Shown piece by piece: positions 26,042 through 33,622 of a DNA stretch of 64,000 bases (position 1 is the first letter of the stretch; the number at the start of each line of letters is the position of its first letter). The notes beneath the pieces were generated by a model. It saw only the letters and a program-made list of their open reading frames with translations. It had not been told where the DNA came from and ran no database searches. The stretch is from an uncultured Prevotella sp. (lineage in GTDB: Bacteria; Bacteroidota; Bacteroidia; Bacteroidales; Bacteroidaceae). Both the position numbers and the translations under genes were made by a program. The DNA lies in assembly GCA_900315835.1 (NCBI GenBank), contig ONAR01000016.1:1-64000 (forward strand), read 5' to 3'.

Positions 26042-27088
26042 TCAGCCGTTGATGTCGGCATTTTGCAACACCACCCTCCACGAGTTGATGTAGATGGAGG
26101 CTGCGAGCCAGTTGTGCTGGTTGTCTATGAAGAAGACCAAGTCGTAGTGGTCCTCGCGGTCGAGGTACTCCTGGTCTGACATTTTCTTGTTGTAGTTGCC
26201 TTTTACGAGAAGGCAGTAGTCGATGGCAGGGATGTTGACTATCTCCTTGCCGTCTTTTTTGTTGACGATATGCAGTCGCATGTCGTGTCCCTTTACGAGC
26301 CGGTTGGTGGTGATCTCCGCCACTACGGCCGATACGCCGGTTACGGTGGTGCCGTCCTTGTCGGTGACGCCGGCCGTTCCGCTTGTCACCGACCAGGCGC
26401 GGTAGGTGAGCAGCTCGTCATCGACGAGGTTGTTGCTGCAGTCGAGACGGCCGTTGTTGTCGGTGAGGTAGAAGCTGAAGTCGTTGGGGTTGAGGTTGTC
26501 GCCGCTGAGATTTTGCAGCACGACGCGGAACACGTTGGTGTCCTTGGTGAGATAGACGGTGGCCTCACGCACGCCGCCGTATTGATAGTCGGTCATATCG
26601 GCGTTACGGGTGACGCCGAAGAAGAGGGGTGTGAGGTCGTGGCTGACCTCGGCATGCTCACGGTTGACGACGACGGAGAGACGGGTAGTGTCCTCGCGGT
26701 CGATGGTGTCGTCGCCGTAGGTGTAGGAATTGGAGTAACGGTCTTCGCCCGTGGCCCACACGCGGAAGGTGTAGGTGCCGGGCTGAAGGTCGTTGACATC
26801 CATATATCCACGGCTCACGATGGACGCGACGGCCTCCGACTTCTTATAGACCACCTTTCCTGAAGCGTCGCTTGCGTAGAGCGTGACGCTGTCCACCTCG
26901 TGGGCAAAGGCATCAGAGAACAGCATGTTCATGTCGAACACGAAGCGCACGCGCCGATAGGTGGTGCAGTCCTGTCCGCTGTCTGACTCCATCATGCCGC
27001 AGGAGGAAAGGAGTAGCGCGCACGCCGCAATGACGAAGAACGACAGACGACGGAGCGCAGGGGTTGAAAATCGATGAACGGTCAACAT
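26042..27088 (-). CDS. FimB/Mfa2-family fimbrial anchor subunit
   Basis: This 348-residue lipoprotein shows the Mfa2/FimB signature just after the lipobox (LLLSSCGMM): DCTTYRRVRFVFDMNMLFSD, then SVTLYASDASGKVVYKK and LQPGTYTFRVWATGED. These proteins cap the base of the fimbria and anchor it to the outer membrane. The C-terminal domain ends in the usual strand (SIYINSWRVVLQNADING). ATG 27088 is chosen as it starts the signal peptide (MLTVHRFSTPAL). The gap to the major fimbrillin gene contains a strong hairpin that may lower anchor expression relative to the major subunit. Confidence 0.88.
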   Translation of the reverse strand: MLTVHRFSTPALRRLSFFVIAACALLLSSCGMMESDSGQDCTTYRRVRFVFDMNMLFSDAFAHEVDSVTLYASDASGKVVYKKSEAVASIVSRGYMDVNDLQPGTYTFRVWATGEDRYSNSYTYGDDTIDREDTTRLSVVVNREHAEVSHDLTPLFFGVTRNADMTDYQYGGVREATVYLTKDTNVFRVVLQNLSGDNLNPNDFSFYLTDNNGRLDCSNNLVDDELLTYRAWSVTSGTAGVTDKDGTTVTGVSAVVAEITTNRLVKGHDMRLHIVNKKDGKEIVNIPAIDYCLLVKGNYNKKMSDQEYLDREDHYDLVFFIDNQHNWLAASIYINSWRVVLQNADING

Positions 27089-27134
27089 TGTGATGTAACG
27101 AATATATATGGATGTTTTGTTGTTTGAATGTGTG

Positions 27135-27172
27135 GCACGCCGCAAGGCAGCGTGGTACTGAGCGGCGTGCCT
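27135..27172 (-). terminator. Intra-operon hairpin between major fimbrillin and anchor genes
   Basis: GGCACGCCGC (27135-27144) pairs perfectly with GCGGCGTGCC (27163-27172), with an 18-base loop. No T-run follows on the minus strand. A second, weaker stem (GGCCGC/GCGGCC, 27210-27235) lies closer to the fimbrillin stop. The position suggests partial termination or mRNA 3'-end protection that favours the major subunit. Confidence 0.6.
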
Positions 27173-27257
27173 TTATAGATGAGAACTTTCCTCACCTCTA
27201 TCGGAATGCGGCCGCCCGTAAGGGATAGAGCGGCCACATAAGACAACGATACTTTTA

Positions 27258-29014
27258 TTATTTATCGGTGTTTGTAGCGGTGTTTGTAGCGTCGAGGTCT
27301 ACAGTGCTGTTCACCACGCGCCACTGAAGCACGTTGATGCGGGCAGCCAGATAGGTTTCGGCGTTAGATGGAACGATAGGAACGATTACGCGGTTGGGGT
27401 CGTAAACCGGTGTACCAAAGCCCTTGATGCTGTTGATGGTAACCTTGTACAGGTGGTTGCGCACCACGCCATAGTAGCCCAGGTTCGATTCAGCAGCGCC
27501 CAGGTGGCGAATAGAGGTGTAGTAGTAGGCCATGCCCTCGTGACGAATCTCGGCAGGCGATGCGCTCAGAGCAGTGTTCACATCGGCCAGGGAGATGGCG
27601 GTGTAGTCAGATGCATTGGTAGAACCGGCTTTTGCACCAGAGTTGAGCTTGTAATACATGCCGTTGTCGGTGGTGTTAACCAGGCGAGCGGTAACTTGAT
27701 AATCCTTGAGTGAAGAGTTGGCAGCAGGTGTAGCGAAGGTGATGTCGTCGGCAGTAAGGTTGCTGTAGCTGTCGCCCTTCTTTACGTAGATGTTGGTGTT
27801 CTCGCTAAGGATAACGTTCTTCACATCGGCCTCGCTGATGTACTGGTAACCTTTGTACTCGCAGATAGGAGCGTCAACATAGTTGCCCTCGCTGTTCTTG
27901 TACATCAGGTGAGCTGCCAGCAGCACCTTGGTGCGATAGGTAGGCGAGTTGCTCTTGTTGGCCTCGTCGGCAGTGGCTGCCTCGGTAGGAGTGTTAGGGA
28001 AGGTGTAGAGCGAAGAGCCGAAGGCGCTGGTGTAGCTTTTGAAGCTGTGGTTCTGAGGCTGGTTGTCAGCGGTTCCACCCGAGATAAACGGAGTAGATAT
28101 CTCCCAGAAGCTGCGGTGATAGTCGGCAGTGGTCCAGGGGGTGAAGCCCAGTGTGCTGGCCCATGCGGTGCGGTCGCTGTTTTCGCCAATGTTCTTGGTG
28201 ATAGGTGTGCGGCCATTCTCGTCGGCCACGCCCCAGCCGTCAATCACTGCATAGATGGTGTTGGTACCATATGTGCCCACGGCATAGGCATCCTTACCGT
28301 TAATGGTAGTCCACTTGCTGTCGGTAGCGGTGCTCTTGGTGGTGCTTACCTTGGCAACGATACGCTCCACGTAGATGTCAACGGGGTCAGCCTTGGCAGC
28401 ATCCTGTGAGGTGAACACATGACCGGTGGTAAGAGCCGAGCAGGTAGAGGCACCGTTGTTGTCGTAAGCCGAGTTGCTCATTACGAAGTACTTGCCGTTA
28501 GTGGCATACTGAGTGGTCTTGAGGTCGGCACTTCTGAGCTGGTCGACACTCAGCGAATTGGTGCCCAGTGTGCTGGCATCCAGACTCTGTGGGTTGGCCA
28601 CTGCAATCATGGTAGCAGGTGATGCACCGCGGTTGCCCTCGATAACGAGAATTACGTTACTCTTGTTTTCAACAGTCTTGCTATCGTCGCCGCTGCCGGT
28701 CATGGTAACATCCTTTTCCAGATAGTTCACGCCCACAGGGTTAGAGAGTTGGTGAGGTTGTAAGGTGTACCATCGGCGTTGAAGAAGTAGAAGCGCACCT
28801 TTGAGATGTTGCTTTCGTCGGTGGTGCCGTATTCGTAGCCGTCGATGGCACGTGTGGCGGCAGAACCCACGTTGGTAATGTTAACTGAAATGTAGCTCTG
28901 AGCTTCGGCATTGCCGGTGGTGTTGGCTGCATCGTCACTACTCGAGCATGCGGTCAAACCGAAGACGGCTGTGCCGACGAGGGCAAGCGTCGAAAGAAAT
29001 TTGATTTTTCTCAT
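27258..29014 (-). pseudogene. Mfa1-family major fimbrillin, interrupted by a frameshift
   Basis: Two reading frames together make one major fimbrillin. The N-terminal part (29014 to about 28727) has a lipoprotein signal (FGLTACSSSDD) and AATRAIDGYEYG, ending early at a TGA. The C-terminal part (28736 to 27258, about 492 residues) begins NPVGVNYLEKDVTM, which directly continues the family pattern. On the minus strand the join lies in AACTCTCTAACCC. Removing one CT unit gives TNSNPVGVNYLEK in frame, so a single CT duplication (plus-strand AGAGAG, 28743-28748) explains the break. The restored protein has about 585 residues, a normal fimbrillin length. The C-terminal part keeps the Mfa1 features (YYTSIRHLG, GVVRNHLYKVTINSI) and shows no other decay. 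A sequencing error or slippage-based switching are both possible. Confidence 0.85.
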
Positions 29015-29082
29015 GTTGTTTTAATAAAGTCTATAACTATTAATAAATATATTGTCTAACATTTGAGTGGCGCAGCGCGCCG

Positions 29083-30426
29083 TCACTTCTGAAGTTCCTC
29101 ATACACCATGCGGGCCTCCTCGGCCTCGGGGATGTCGCCGGCCTTGTCAAGGTAGGGCTTGGCGGCCTCCGCCTTGCCCTCGTTGAGCAGGACGATGGCG
29201 GCGTTGAGGTTGGCCGTGGCATTGTTGGGGAAGTAGCGCACGGCGGTCTGCATGACCTCGTTGAACGCCTCAGAGCCAGGCTCGTAGGTCTGGGCCACCA
29301 TAAACATCTCCTGCTCTGACAGCAGGTAGGGCTTGGTCTTGATGAGCTGCTTGGCCGTCTCCACATCGAAAGGCTTCACCTTATAGGTGATGTGGTAGTC
29401 GGAGTGGCGCAGCGCGGGATACCAGGTGGCGAGCATGAACTTATACTCGTCGGTGTATTTCAGTCGGATGCGCCATTCACGCGCGTCTGGATTGACCAGC
29501 GAGTCGGTGGCCATCCTGAGTATCTCGTCCTTGTGCTCGAGGTTGCTGCCCTTGATGTAGTTGATAAGTCCGTCCCAGTCCTCGGGAGTGGAGGAGACGG
29601 TGAAGAGCGACGCGGGGAGCTTGACCTGCCGGCGCACATACTCGGTGAGCGTGCGGGCGCGGTTCTTGGCCAGGTAGGCGTTGTGCTCGTAGGGACTCTC
29701 GGGCGAGGCGTAGCCGTGGATGTTGATGGCACTCACCTCGAGGTTCTTGTCGCTCTTTAGCAGGTTGATGGTGTTGATGATGCTGTCGAGCTGCTCCGGG
29801 TTGCGCCGGTACTCGGGGTAGAGCGTGATCTGGTCGACGGGGAAGTCGATGTAGGCCCTCTTGTCGAGGTGGCGTATCTTCACGGCCTCAGCCTTTGGCA
29901 TGATGAACTTCGCCTTGGGCTGCTGCCAGCTGAGCAAGGGGTAGTGGTTGACGGAGGCGGTGTCGATGTCGCCGCAGCCGCAGACATCCTCATCGAGGCG
30001 CACGCTGTAGGCAGACAGCTTTTCGCTGACGGGTATGGTGGCGGTGTAGTCAATGGTCTGCGGCTTGCCGTTGTGGCGGCGCACCACGCGGGCATCGCTG
30101 CCGTAGCGGTTGCCGTAGAAGCCGCGCTCGGTCATAATCTGCTGGCGGCGGCCGTTGACCACAATCTTCGGCAGGGCCGTCTCGCCATTTTTAGTCTGTA
30201 CGACAGGGGTGAAGATGAGCTGGTGGTTGGCGCGCAGGCGGAGCGAGTCGAGGCGCATGCGCATGGTGAGCGTGAGGTGGCGGTTGGCGGCGTCAACCCT
30301 GGCCTGCTCCACCCTGATGCGGGAGTCGGCCACGCTCAGGTCCTGACAGCGCTGGGCAAAGGCACCGGTGCTGCCAGCCATCATCATTGCGGCCAAAATG
30401 GAGAGGGAATATACGTGTTTCATCAT
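29083..30426 (-). CDS. DUF3868 protein with OmpA-like C-terminal domain
   Basis: The 447-residue protein has a signal peptide (ending TGAFAQ) and an N-terminal DUF3868 domain (about residues 25-200), in which mature residues RCQDLSVADSRIRVEQ start the family pattern. A middle region carries the OmpA-like peptidoglycan-binding signature (INIHGYASPESPYEHN and LAKNRARTLTEYVRRQ, about residues 235-275). The C-terminal part is alpha-helical and repeat-like (about 350-440, NATANLNAAIVLLNEGKAEA), reminiscent of TPRs. DUF3868 proteins are found at the head of Mfa/Fim-type loci and probably tie the fimbrial base to the cell wall (inference). Its ATG overlaps the DUF3575 stop. Confidence 0.83.
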   Translation of the reverse strand: MMKHVYSLSILAAMMMAGSTGAFAQRCQDLSVADSRIRVEQARVDAANRHLTLTMRMRLDSLRLRANHQLIFTPVVQTKNGETALPKIVVNGRRQQIMTERGFYGNRYGSDARVVRRHNGKPQTIDYTATIPVSEKLSAYSVRLDEDVCGCGDIDTASVNHYPLLSWQQPKAKFIMPKAEAVKIRHLDKRAYIDFPVDQITLYPEYRRNPEQLDSIINTINLLKSDKNLEVSAINIHGYASPESPYEHNAYLAKNRARTLTEYVRRQVKLPASLFTVSSTPEDWDGLINYIKGSNLEHKDEILRMATDSLVNPDAREWRIRLKYTDEYKFMLATWYPALRHSDYHITYKVKPFDVETAKQLIKTKPYLLSEQEMFMVAQTYEPGSEAFNEVMQTAVRYFPNNATANLNAAIVLLNEGKAEAAKPYLDKAGDIPEAEEARMVYEELQK

Positions 30427-31067
30427 TTCTCGGATTTAGAATTGGAACCAAACACATAGACGAGGGACAGCGCGGCCTTGGTGGGACCGACGTAGTTGCG
30501 GTGGCCGTCCTTGTGGTCGTTGGCGCAATAGACGCAGTATTTCTTATAAGGTGAATAGATGTAGCCTGCGCCGATGTTGGCCTCCAGACTGAAGTGGCGC
30601 GACAGCGGCCACTGATAGCCTGCGGTGAGGCCTCCCCCTATGTACCAGCCCTTGTAGCGATGGTCCTCAAGCGTATGGAGGATGTTGAGGGGCAGGTCAA
30701 CGCCACCGGCATTGTACTGTCCGCCCATGGCGTGGGCGCCGACAAACCAGCCGTTGAACTTCTGGCAGAACCAGTGGCGCAACTCAGGCTGCAGCACCCA
30801 ATGGCGCAGCGAGCTGTGGTCGCCACCTGACTGCCGCCAAGGGTTAAGTCCAAAGAAAACCTGTCCGGTGGTTTTCTCGCCGAGTCCTACCTCAGCACCA
30901 AGGTTGGGGGTGGTGGTAGCCCAATAGAGCATGTTGGTCTTCACGGCCAACTGAGCATTGGCACGTGAGCATGCCAAAACCAGCAGGAAGAGTGCCAAGA
31001 GACAGCATCGGTTGGCGAAGCTACCTGTGGGGTGGGTGATTACCCGAATGATGTTAGTACGTGTCAT
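30423..31067 (-). CDS. DUF3575-family outer-membrane protein
   Basis: This 214-residue protein has a signal peptide (hydrophobic stretch near residues 18-38, cleaved after ANA) and the DUF3575 hallmark LAVKTNMLYWATTTPNLGAE. WxxQPELRHWFC-like sequence (HWVLQPELRHWFCQKFNGWF) and GYQWPLSRHFSLEANIGAGY follow. It has the look of a small outer-membrane beta barrel. Genes of this family are the usual partners of DUF3868 proteins in front of fimbrillin genes. It is the first gene of the fimbrial operon and is preceded by about 600 bp without genes. No exact TAnnTTTG box is seen just upstream on the minus strand, so the operon's promoter is not identified. Confidence 0.83.
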   Translation of the reverse strand: MTRTNIIRVITHPTGSFANRCCLLALFLLVLACSRANAQLAVKTNMLYWATTTPNLGAEVGLGEKTTGQVFFGLNPWRQSGGDHSSLRHWVLQPELRHWFCQKFNGWFVGAHAMGGQYNAGGVDLPLNILHTLEDHRYKGWYIGGGLTAGYQWPLSRHFSLEANIGAGYIYSPYKKYCVYCANDHKDGHRNYVGPTKAALSLVYVFGSNSKSEK

Positions 31068-31678
31068 CAGCGTTTGTATGTATTCTTCAATTATCTATTA
31101 TCGCGTTAGATCTTACACGATCCTTTTTAAGTAGTTAACGCATTATCCAATTTTACCCTTGATGTATGATGCGGCGTTTTCCTTAAAATATCAGTAAAGC
31201 TTTTTTCTGATTGTATCTTTTGCATAGTTACATTAATTATTATTGATATACAAACTTTACACGAATTAATTAAGGAATTTTTTGATTTTATTGATTTATC
31301 TAAGTTGCTTAATTAGTTAGCAGTTACGGAAGGCTAACATTATGACTTACGAAATGTAATGCTATAACAACTTAATAATGAAACATTTATAGTTTTAAAT
31401 AGTAAGCAACCAAGAGCGGTCGCTATGGAATGGGTCGAGCGATAGCAAACAAGAGAAACTATCAATAGGATAAATATTATAATAAACAAGTAATAAAGAA
31501 GGTTAATGAGAAATGGCGTAACGACCAAAGGCGTATGCCGTCACGGTAGGGAAAGCACCACGATGCGATAAACTCATCTAATAAAGAACAAATTGTAAGG
31601 TAAAATGGTGGAAAGAGAAAAAGAATGCTTAATTTTGCAGGGGAATGTGAACATTATTCTATTAATAAGCATAAAGCT
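31068..31678. other. Long AT-rich region between fimbrial operon and peptidase gene
   Basis: About 610 bp with no convincing gene. It is markedly AT-rich compared with its neighbours. Notable items are GTTAGC...GCTAAC (31316 and 31333), TCGCT...AGCGA (31419 and 31438), direct TTACACGA motifs (near 31114 and 31257), and a near-consensus minus-strand box CAAACTTTA at 31251 whose spacing is one base off. No matched long inverted repeats that would mark an invertible promoter were found. It may hold a long 5' leader and the fimbrial promoter. Confidence 0.5.
31630..31637 (+). promoter_or_regulatory. Possible -7 box of the peptidase gene
   Basis: TAATTTTG matches TAnnTTTG and lies 42 bp before the ATG at 31679. 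No good -33 TTTG is present at the right distance. Confidence 0.4.
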
Positions 31679-32549
31679 ATGAAGATTACGACAGGTTACA
31701 TGCCCTTCAAGGGGCTACCGAACATTCTACCGTATTGTAGGAGAGGCGAGCGACAACGCGCCGCTGGTATTGTTGCATGGCGGACCGGGCTCGACCCACA
31801 ATTACTTTGAAGTGCTGGATCCATTGGCTGAGATGACCCACAGGCAGATTATCAGCTATGACCAACTGGGCTGTGGCGAGAGCTATCTCGACGGTCACCC
31901 GGAGTTGTGGACGCTCGACACGTGGATGGACGAGCTGACAGCCCTGCTGGATACGCTTCATGTGGAGCGCTTCCATCTGTTAGGACAGTCGTGGGGCGGC
32001 ATGCTCGCCATTGCCTACGCCATCGAGAAAAAGCCTAAAGGATTGCAATCGGTCATCCTATCCAGTACGCTGCCGGAGAGCCAGTTGTGGGGCCGCGAGC
32101 AGCACCGCCTCATCACGTTCATGAGTGAGGAGGACCAGCGTGCCATTGCCGAGGCCGAAGCTACGGGCAACTTCCATTCACCCGCTTATCTGAAAGCCAA
32201 CGACCACTACGTGGCGCGGCATGAGTTTGTCATCACGCCCGATACGCCGGAGTGCATGAGCCGTAAGAAGCGGTTCGGCGACGAGGCTTATCTCGTGGCT
32301 TGGGGACCCAACGAATACAACCCCACAGGAACGCTGAAGGACTTCAACTATACCGACCGCCTGAAGGAGATCACGTGTCCGGCGCTCATCATCAGCGGTA
32401 CCAACGACCTATGTACGCCTTACATCGCCAAGACGATGTACGACCATCTGCCCAATGCGCGGTGGGAGCTGTTCTACGGTGCCCGCCACATGGTGTTCAC
32501 GGAGCAGACGGAGAAGTACTTGGAGTTAGTTGCTGAGTTTATAAGTTAG
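31679..32549 (+). pseudogene. Proline iminopeptidase (S33 alpha/beta hydrolase), frameshifted near its N-terminus
   Basis: From ATG 31679 the frame reads MKITTGYMPFKG and then leaves the family pattern. In the next frame it continues as YRTFYRIVGEASDNAPLVL, followed by LLHGGPGSTHNYF, exactly as in proline iminopeptidases. Dropping one base from GGGG (31711-31714) joins them into 289 residues, the normal size. Catalytic features are intact: the HGGPG oxyanion motif, the nucleophile serine in GQSWGG, the aspartate in SGTNDLCTP and the histidine in GARHMVF. The enzyme removes N-terminal proline from peptides in the cytoplasm or periplasm. As only a homopolymer base separates the frames, a sequencing error is plausible. 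An internal TTG start at 31770 would lose the first strands. Confidence 0.88.
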
Positions 32550-32564
32550 TTTGGAGAAGGCCGG

Positions 32565-32660
32565 GAAGTTATTAGAAGTCCAGAAGACAGAAGTCCGGAA
32601 GGCCAGAAGTTATTAGAAGTCCAGAAGACAGAAGTCCGGAAGTCCAGTCATTACAATAAG
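32565..32660. repeat. Tandem 41-bp GAAGTCC repeat
   Basis: A 41-bp unit containing GAAGTTATTAGAAGTCCAGA and AGACAGAAGTCCGGAAG occurs at 32565 and 32606, and a third variant lies in the left arm of the element at 32943-33042. The second copy runs into AGTCCAGTCATTACAATAAG, also repeated in that arm. It follows the peptidase stop. Confidence 0.8.
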
Positions 32661-32711
32661 CTGTAGTAGGAAACCTTTGATACTCCTATCCGGTGAGCCA
32701 GAACTAAGAAG

Positions 32712-32743
32712 TTTGGCCGTTTAAAATTATTGTTGTAACTTTG
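32712..32743 (+). promoter_or_regulatory. Orphan consensus promoter
   Basis: TTTG, a 20-bp gap and TAACTTTG match the consensus exactly, but the nearest plus-strand gene of normal size is 9.5 kb away. Only very short reading frames and the repeat element follow, suggesting a small RNA, a tiny gene or a stranded promoter. Confidence 0.6.
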
Positions 32744-32757
32744 TGCATGGATACGCA

Positions 32758-32844
32758 ATGAGGACTCATTCGGGAGCCAATGTGGCAAGACTGCTCACCA
32801 ATTCTTATGGTTTTCCTATTACCGCAATTACCGCAATGTATTAA
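32758..32844 (+). CDS. Possible 28-residue peptide gene after the orphan promoter
   Basis: ATG at 32758 opens MRTHSGANVARLLTNSYGFP and ends after 28 residues at TAA. It begins 14 bp after the orphan -7 box. A four-codon frame (MDTQ, 32749) overlaps just before it. The C-terminal third is encoded by ATTACCGCAA repeats, and no homology is recognised. It may equally be a remnant or non-coding leader. Confidence 0.25.
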   Translation: MRTHSGANVARLLTNSYGFPITAITAMY

Positions 32845-32935
32845 CCTATTGAGTATCAAACGGCTAAGTGCTTGCAAATCCCTCCAACATTACCGCAATA
32901 TTACCGTAACATTACCGCAAACATTACCGCAAATA
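32815..32935. repeat. ATTACCGCAA short repeats
   Basis: ATTACCGCAA or one-base variants occur about six times (two near 32818-32835, four near 32889-32933), separated by a 50-bp unrelated stretch. It is non-coding apart from the end of the tiny reading frame above. Confidence 0.75.
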
Positions 32936-32942
32936 AGGAGGA

Positions 32943-33593
32943 GCCTCACCCCCGACCCCTCCCCAAAGGGGAGGGGAGTGATATGACAGATAAATTATTA
33001 GAAGTCCTGAAGACAGAAGTCCGGAAGTCCAGTCATTACAATTAGTACCCCGTAGGAGCCTGCGAATCAACCAGTGTAGTGGCCGGTCTTGTGCCGGCCA
33101 CCAGCCGCGTCGAGATACTATTGCTACTCGATACTGTTATTGCTTTTCGCGATAGCTATGGTATCGCGGTGCGATAGCTATGGTATCGCGGTGCGATAGC
33201 TATGGTATCGCGGTGCGATAGCTATGGTATGACGGTGCGATAGCTATGATGCGATAGCTATGGTATCGCGATGCAATAGCTATGGTATCGCGATGCGGCT
33301 GGTGGCCGGCACAAGACCGGCCACTACACTGGCTGCAAAACAGGCCGCAATAAAGGCTGCAAAACAGGCCGCAATAAAGGCTGCAAAACTGGCTGCTTCG
33401 TCGGCAGGAATGCCTACGCCCCTACGTCTGCTTACACGCCCCTACGTCTGCTTATATGCCCCTACGTCTGCTTATATGCCCCTACGTCTGCTTATTGTAA
33501 TGACTGGACTTCCGGACTTCTGTCTTCTGGACTTCTAATAGTTTATCTGTCATTTCACTCCTCTCCCCTTTGGGGAGGGGCTGGGGGTGAGGC
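32943..33593. repeat. 651-bp nested inverted-repeat element with internal tandem arrays
   Basis: Outer arms of 100 bp (32943-33042 and 33494-33593) are near-identical inverted copies, starting GCCTCACCCCC and ending CATTACAAT. Inner arms of 38 bp (33071-33108 and 33295-33332) are perfectly inverted and start CCAGTGTAGTGGCCGG. Between the inner arms are seven copies of a 22-bp hairpin unit GCGATAGCTATGGTATCGCG+GT (33149-33294, one truncated). Between the right inner and outer arms are 2.75 copies of a 24-bp unit (33331-33396, GGCTGCAAAACAGGCCGCAA core) and four of a 20-bp unit (33421-33496, CCTACGTCTGCTTATATGCC). There is no transposase. The right outer arm abuts the topB stop. Each outer arm contains a CCCCTCCCCAAAGGGGAGGGG-like hairpin (one G/A difference). 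Confidence 0.9.
33149..33294. repeat. Tandem 22-bp hairpin repeat array at the centre of the element
   Basis: Units start at 33149, 33171, 33193, 33215, 33237 (truncated to 14 bp), 33251 and 33273. Each contains GCGATA-GCTATGG-TATCGC, so every unit can form its own hairpin. There are no spacers between units, so it is not a CRISPR array. Confidence 0.88.
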
Positions 33594-33622
33594 TGGGCAT
33601 TCACCGGCTGAATGAAGCCAGT

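Noticed and set aside
31068-31340. Invertible promoter for the fimbrial operon
   Set aside because: I looked for matched inverted repeats of 10 bp or more flanking a promoter and found only short 5-6 bp pairs; no recombinase gene is nearby.
31340-31528. 62-codon hydrophobic frame upstream of the fimbrial operon
   Set aside because: The region is AT-rich, and the frame owes its hydrophobicity to reversed A-rich sequence; there is no promoter box or coding bias.
33149-33496. Tandem repeats that could be mistaken for a CRISPR array
   Set aside because: Units are directly adjacent with no unique spacers, three different repeat lengths occur, and no Cas gene is nearby.
33260-33538. Plus-strand 92-codon open frame across the repeat arrays
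   Set aside because: It is generated by the 24-bp and 20-bp repeats (neither encodes a plausible domain), spans the inner and outer arms, and lacks a promoter of its own.
32943-33593. Insertion sequence or transposon with terminal inverted repeats
   Set aside because: No transposase frame is present, and the arms are followed inward by further inverted repeats rather than a gene, so it is at most a non-autonomous element.
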